A stretch of DNA of 64,000 nucleotides from Chryseobacterium sp. (GTDB taxonomy: Bacteria > Bacteroidota > Bacteroidia > Flavobacteriales > Weeksellaceae), in assembly GCA_031277615.1 (NCBI GenBank), contig JAITMC010000002.1:1-64000 (forward strand), read 5' to 3'. Positions within the stretch are counted from its first letter, which is position 1, and each line of letters begins with the position of its first letter. Made by a program: the position numbers and the translations under genes. The notes beneath the pieces were generated by a model, which saw only the letters and a program-made list of their open reading frames with translations, searched no databases and was not told where the DNA came from. This document shows positions 59,580-64,000 of this stretch, piece after piece.

Positions 59580-61199
59580 TTATTTTTTATCCCACCACAG
59601 TTTGGTTCCACCTGTATCAGCTCCGCCCAGCGTCTGTACGGCCTGCTGATAATTATAAAGTGAAGTTTTTGTATCGGTAGTGAAAGGAATCCGGCGTATC
59701 ATTTCATTGGTGCTGATCAGTCCCCCACTGTCATTTTTTCTTACCTTGAAAAGGATCGGGTAGCCAGTTCTTCTCTGTTCTGCCCATGCTTCAGGTCCGT
59801 TCGGATAAAGGGACAGCCATTTTTGGGTAATGATTCTTTCCAGTTTTCTTTCGCCGGAATCACTGTTGTTCCAGGCAATGGTAATGGTACTCAGCTGAGT
59901 ATCGCCGATATTGATATTATTCGACGGATTTTTGGGATCCACATAAGCCGCTTCAGTTGCTGTTGTATTCGTAAGATAGGTTGTTACCTCAGCTGTTTTC
60001 CCCCATTCCCCGAAAGACTGGCGGACTCCTGTTTCATAATTGGTCTGGATATCTCCTGCGCCTGCATATCCTCTCAGGGATGCTTCGGCTTTCAGGAACC
60101 AGGTTTCGGCTGCCGTAAATAATTTCATTTTACCATTGGTTCCGGAAAAATAATCTCCACTGGCAGCTTTTGCCTGAGGCTGGGAAAACCCTCCGTAAGT
60201 TGTTTTTCCATCCAGCATATCAATTCCCTGGCGGATTCCGATATATTGTCCTGCCACCTGATTATCTGTAGCCGGAATTGCATAGGCAGAAAGCCTCGGA
60301 TCATTATAGCCGTTCATATAAGCCATTAAAGGTGCACCTATCAGACAGTCTCCCCAGGAATAGATGATAAAACTAAGCTCGGACTGCCCTACACTTAGCA
60401 GAGCATTATCGGCATTATCAGTGATCAGCCCGGCAGGTGACGCCAGAGCTTCTTCTGCATACTGTCTGGATTTTACAGGATCGGCATAGCTCATTCTCAT
60501 GGCCAGTCTCAGCTTCAGTGAGTTGGCCAGCTTTGCCCATTGTGCCAGATTTCCTCCGTATACAAGATCCGCTTTTTTTAAGGTAGACTTATCTTCAATA
60601 TTTCCTGTACTGGCATTAACCTTCTGAAGGTCAGCAATAGCGGCACTGAGATCACTGATGAAATAATTGTATGCATCCTGCTGTGAATCGAAATCCGTAA
60701 CTCCGTTGGCATTCGGGGTTTCGTATTTACTGTATACTACAGGCCCGTGGCTGTCGGAAACTCTTGCCGCTGTAATGACTTTAAGGATTGTTTTAACGGC
60801 AAAAGTGCCTGTAAAATCAATTCCTTCATAAATTTTTTTGGCCGCATTATCAATAGTAATGGAATAATTGAAAATATCCTGCTGTCTGGCTATAATTCTG
60901 TTATTCCATCCATCCATCATATAATAGGTCATATTATTCTTTCCACCGTTAAAAGGGGTTGCCGTACTGAACATTCCGCTGTACATATCCGCACTGAGGT
61001 TAGGATACAGCTGATAGTCTGACTGCAAGCCTCGCTGAAGAGATTTCAGAGGATTAACTACGGCAATAAAATCGGCATAGAAATTTTCAGGTCCTCCAAG
61101 CTTTTCCTGGTTATAATCATCCAGTTCGCTGGTACATCCGAAAGCAGAAAATAGTACTGCTGCTCCGAATACCCACATTTTAATCGTATTTATTTTCAT
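59580..61199 (-). CDS. SusD/RagB family nutrient-binding lipoprotein
   Basis: A 539-residue outer-membrane lipoprotein with lipobox SAFGC (Cys22) and an acidic run (TSELDD) that fits surface export. The helical TPR-like scaffold matches the SusD-like family: FYADFIAVVNPLKSLQRGLQ, YFISDLSAAIADLQKV, WAKLANSLKLRLAMRMSYAD, WFLKAEASLRGY and ITQKWLSLYPNGPEAWAEQR. It caps the SusC barrel and captures glycans at the cell surface. It begins 16 bases after susC, the standard pair. The rest of the locus points to N-glycan as ligand; the binding surface itself cannot be judged here. Confidence 0.93.
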   Translation of the reverse strand: MKINTIKMWVFGAAVLFSAFGCTSELDDYNQEKLGGPENFYADFIAVVNPLKSLQRGLQSDYQLYPNLSADMYSGMFSTATPFNGGKNNMTYYMMDGWNNRIIARQQDIFNYSITIDNAAKKIYEGIDFTGTFAVKTILKVITAARVSDSHGPVVYSKYETPNANGVTDFDSQQDAYNYFISDLSAAIADLQKVNASTGNIEDKSTLKKADLVYGGNLAQWAKLANSLKLRLAMRMSYADPVKSRQYAEEALASPAGLITDNADNALLSVGQSELSFIIYSWGDCLIGAPLMAYMNGYNDPRLSAYAIPATDNQVAGQYIGIRQGIDMLDGKTTYGGFSQPQAKAASGDYFSGTNGKMKLFTAAETWFLKAEASLRGYAGAGDIQTNYETGVRQSFGEWGKTAEVTTYLTNTTATEAAYVDPKNPSNNINIGDTQLSTITIAWNNSDSGERKLERIITQKWLSLYPNGPEAWAEQRRTGYPILFKVRKNDSGGLISTNEMIRRIPFTTDTKTSLYNYQQAVQTLGGADTGGTKLWWDKK

Positions 61200-61215
61200 T
61201 TTGGTAATGTAAAAG

Positions 61216-64000
61216 TTAGAAGTTCGCTTTTAAAGATAGTCCTACAGATCTGGTAATTGGCTGGCCGAATGAATCCACTCCCACTCCTCCCGGGGTATTT
61301 CCGGATACCTGTTCCGGATCAAACGGCGCTTTTTTATAGAAGAAGAACAGATTGGTTCCCACGAGACTCACCGTAGCATTTTTCAGATATTTCGAGTCAA
61401 TATCAAAGGTATATGAAATGGCAGCCTGACGTAAACGGACTGTTGTAGCACTGTAAAGGTAAGCTTCATCAATTCCGGTCCCGTTATTGATTCCACCAGT
61501 AGCCGAGTAATAAGCCTTTGCATCTGTTTTACCCTGATAAGCTGTTCCTGCCTGAGGGGTTCCCGCCGCATATACCGCATTTGCAATCGATACTCCACCC
61601 GCATCTCTGGCATCCGCTGTTGCTTTGCTCACGCCATACAAATCGTTGGCTTTTTCTGTAAGGGATAATACTTTTCCTCCAAATTTACCATCGATCAGGA
61701 ATGAAATTCCCAGTTTACCAATATTAAAGGCATTGTTAAATCCTAAAATAAATTTAGGATTCGGATTTCCTAAATACTGCAGGCTTCCGGTAGTTGCCAG
61801 TGGTACTCCGTTTTCATCCACCAGAATACGTCCCTGATCATCTCTCTGGAATTTGATTCCATAAAGATCTCCGAAAGAACCGCCCAATTTCATTTTGGTA
61901 TAGCTTCCGCCTCCCGACAGTCCAAAAAGCTGATCCTGCGGAACATTAATGCTAGAAGGGAACAGTTCCTTAATTTTATTCTTATTTGCCGAACCGTTCA
62001 GCGTTGAAGTCCATCCGAATTTTTCAGAATCGAAAATCTTATAGGATAAAGTAGATTCAAAACCGATGTTCTGGATATTTCCAGCATTGATGTAGTATGA
62101 TCCTGAAGGAATTCCTCCTAAATTGGATGAGATTGTGGTTTCCAGCAGCTGGTTCGTTGCATTGGATTTATAATAGGTGATATCAAAGCTCAGCTTATTT
62201 TTCAGCATTCTCAGCTCTGTACCGGCTTCAAATGACTTATTCAGTTCCGGCTTTGGAAACAGGTCTTTGTATCTCGGGTCAGTAACAAATGAACTCTTCG
62301 GATAGATAATTGTGCCGGCATCCACTCCGTAAGCATATACTTTAGAGTATTCTGACTGGGCTACCATAGCCGTATTCGGAGGTAATCCAAGCCCAACTGT
62401 TGCGTAGGAACCTCTTATTTTCCAGAAATTCAATACTTCAGGAAGCTTAAAAATGGAAGTCAGAATAGCATTAGCACCTACGGATTCATAATCAAATCCG
62501 CTTCTTCCCGTTCCTGATAATGTGGAATCCCAGTCATTTCTGAAAGTCATATCCACATAAAATAAATTCTTGTACCCAACAGATGCACTGGCAAAAACCG
62601 ACTGTATCTGTTTTTTCATATTGGTATAAATATGATGATATCCGTCTCCGGGGCTTCGGTCTACATTCCATTGCAGGTTATTCAGAGTAAACAGATTCGG
62701 ATTCGCCAGATAAGCATTATCTATCTCTGTAATTTTATATCTTGCCGTATTCATACTCGCTCCTACGGTAAAATCCAATGAAATTGTTTCGCTCAGTTTA
62801 GGGCTTCCGATCAATAGAACATCGCCGTAGGTGGAAGAACTTTCATTAACATTTTTAAGGATTCTTCCGTTTATTCCATTGGCCAGCATCACCGGATCGG
62901 AATAAGCGGCAATATCTCTCTGGCTGTCCGATATGCTCCACGTGTAATTCCCACGAACTCTTGCAGATAACCATGGATTGATCTGATAAGAAAGGGTTAC
63001 TGCACTATACGTATTTTTATTGTTGACTTTCACAGGGTTTCTGTTCAGGATCCAATAAGGATTCTGGGTGGCCGGAGCTCCCTTAAAAGTTCCGTCTGCG
63101 CCTACTTCCCACCAGTTCTGTGCAGGCAGAAGTCTTGTCTTATTGATGTAGAAATAATTATCCGGAGTATACTGATCAAAATCCACTCCCCTCGGCAGCC
63201 AGTATAAGCTGGCCAGAGGTGAAAAAGAGGTTCCTGGCGTCTGTCTGTTCTTGCTGTTTTGTAAAGAGCCTATGAAATTGGCATCCAATGTCAGTTTATC
63301 ATCCAGAAATTTACTTGAATTTCTGAAAGATATCGTATACTGATCAAAAGTAGAGGTCGGAACAATACCTTTGTTGGTGGTATTTCCAATAGAGAAGTAG
63401 TTTGTTGATTTCTCATTTCCCGACTGGAACGAAAGGCTGTTTACCCATGTTGTTCCGTTCTGGAGAAAATCTTTAAGATAATCCCTGGAAGAACCTTTTG
63501 CTCCCCAGCTGCTGATGGATGCTCCGGGAACCTGTCCGGCCACTGACGGATCATAGGAAAGATAACTGTGCTGCAGCTCCGGTAAGCTGTAAGCCCGGTC
63601 TACAGTAAGGCTTGTACTGTACGTGATGGAGCTTTTTCCCACACGCCCTTTTCTGGTTGTAATCAATATGGCTCCGTTACCACCGGCATAACCGTATAAA
63701 GCAGCAGCTGAAGCTCCTTTCAGGAAATTGATGCTTTCAATATCATCCGGATTGATGGTACTCAGGATATCTCCGGTATCCGGCATATTGGAATACTGGC
63801 TGATATCAGGTGCCTTTCCGCCTTCATTCAGAATAGGAATCCCATCGATCACATACAGCGGACGGCTGTTGGAGGCCGATTTATTTCCCCTCATCACTAC
63901 CCTTACGGAGCTTCCTACACCGTTGGTTCTGTTAATCTGTACGTTGGAAACTTTTCCGTTGATGGAATTTAAGAGATTGGGCGTCTTTACTTCCGTAAGC
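61216..64000 (-). CDS. SusC/RagA family TonB-linked outer-membrane protein, 5' end missing
   Basis: The frame is open to the right edge; the signal peptide, carboxypeptidase-like domain and TonB box lie outside. The visible part starts in the plug (LTEVKTPNLLNSINGKVSNV, then QINRTNGVGSSVRVVMRGNK) with the hallmark RPLYVIDGIPI and the SINPDDIESINFLKGASAAA signature of SusC. About 800 residues of beta-barrel follow, ending SVGLSLKANF. SusC-type proteins import oligosaccharides through the outer membrane with TonB energy, under a SusD lid. susD follows by 16 bases. Promoter and any regulator of the locus must be to the right of the window. Confidence 0.95.
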   Translation of the reverse strand, partial: LTEVKTPNLLNSINGKVSNVQINRTNGVGSSVRVVMRGNKSASNSRPLYVIDGIPILNEGGKAPDISQYSNMPDTGDILSTINPDDIESINFLKGASAAALYGYAGGNGAILITTRKGRVGKSSITYSTSLTVDRAYSLPELQHSYLSYDPSVAGQVPGASISSWGAKGSSRDYLKDFLQNGTTWVNSLSFQSGNEKSTNYFSIGNTTNKGIVPTSTFDQYTISFRNSSKFLDDKLTLDANFIGSLQNSKNRQTPGTSFSPLASLYWLPRGVDFDQYTPDNYFYINKTRLLPAQNWWEVGADGTFKGAPATQNPYWILNRNPVKVNNKNTYSAVTLSYQINPWLSARVRGNYTWSISDSQRDIAAYSDPVMLANGINGRILKNVNESSSTYGDVLLIGSPKLSETISLDFTVGASMNTARYKITEIDNAYLANPNLFTLNNLQWNVDRSPGDGYHHIYTNMKKQIQSVFASASVGYKNLFYVDMTFRNDWDSTLSGTGRSGFDYESVGANAILTSIFKLPEVLNFWKIRGSYATVGLGLPPNTAMVAQSEYSKVYAYGVDAGTIIYPKSSFVTDPRYKDLFPKPELNKSFEAGTELRMLKNKLSFDITYYKSNATNQLLETTISSNLGGIPSGSYYINAGNIQNIGFESTLSYKIFDSEKFGWTSTLNGSANKNKIKELFPSSINVPQDQLFGLSGGGSYTKMKLGGSFGDLYGIKFQRDDQGRILVDENGVPLATTGSLQYLGNPNPKFILGFNNAFNIGKLGISFLIDGKFGGKVLSLTEKANDLYGVSKATADARDAGGVSIANAVYAAGTPQAGTAYQGKTDAKAYYSATGGINNGTGIDEAYLYSATTVRLRQAAISYTFDIDSKYLKNATVSLVGTNLFFFYKKAPFDPEQVSGNTPGGVGVDSFGQPITRSVGLSLKANF

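Overview
The window looks like chromosome of a Flavobacteriia member (Bacteroidota), most likely Chryseobacterium or a close Weeksellaceae relative. This rests on the low GC content, TAnnTTTG-type promoters in place of sigma70 boxes, absence of Shine-Dalgarno sites, type IX secretion (T9SS) C-terminal domains, SusC/SusD proteins, Rho with a long low-complexity insertion, and lineage families such as DUF4293, DUF4271, DUF4296, DUF5689, DUF6146 and DUF6443. Genus assignment is inference.

Layout. 1-6.9 kb: a minus-strand surface operon (T9SS-sorted repeat protein, YD-repeat partner, DUF6443/RHS protein cut by the left edge). 7.2-13.4 kb: a TonB receptor plus DUF5689 lipoprotein, divergent from a secreted nuclease-like EEP enzyme and a DUF6146 protein. 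13.5-32 kb: mostly housekeeping genes (sod, rho, DUF4293, M28 peptidase, MsbA-like ABC exporter, psd-cdsA-LUD, ftsH-rsfS, birA, LptF/G permease, tgt, polyprenol-P-mannose synthase, DUF4271-hemD). 32-36.5 kb: two tandem T9SS proteins built from about 135-residue beta-sandwich repeats; they arose by duplication of a block that included the 3' end of hemD, and a dead hemD fragment survives between them. 36.6-39.8 kb: oligopeptidase B-like S9 peptidase, a small conserved protein and an SRPBCC protein.

40.4-46.5 kb: a candidate envelope metal (probably copper) locus. It has a histidine kinase and OmpR-type regulator, a lipoprotein with repeated NPPHGxPGHRC motifs, a very Cys-rich small exported protein, and a TonB-dependent receptor carrying two heavy-metal-associated (HMA) domains, each followed by an LPGCC motif, and a His-rich linker.

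46.8-64 kb: a ten-gene, one-strand polysaccharide utilisation locus whose content fits high-mannose N-glycan use. It encodes SusC (partial) and SusD, an MFS transporter, a GH130 phosphorylase, two GH92 alpha-mannosidases, a GH125 mannosidase, an EndoF-like GH18 with a T9SS tail, a ROK sugar kinase and a mannose-6-phosphate-isomerase-like cupin. Expected flow: release glycan at the surface, trim mannose in the periplasm, import Man-GlcNAc, split it by phosphorolysis, then kinase and isomerase to fructose-6-phosphate.

Most promising observations: the tandem duplication with hemD relic, the metal-locus architecture, the second GH92 with Ser at the expected general-acid position, a tRNA-guanine transglycosylase without its three zinc cysteines, and overlapping divergent promoters between rho and a DUF4293 gene. 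I saw no tRNA, rRNA, CRISPR array, phage or insertion sequence.
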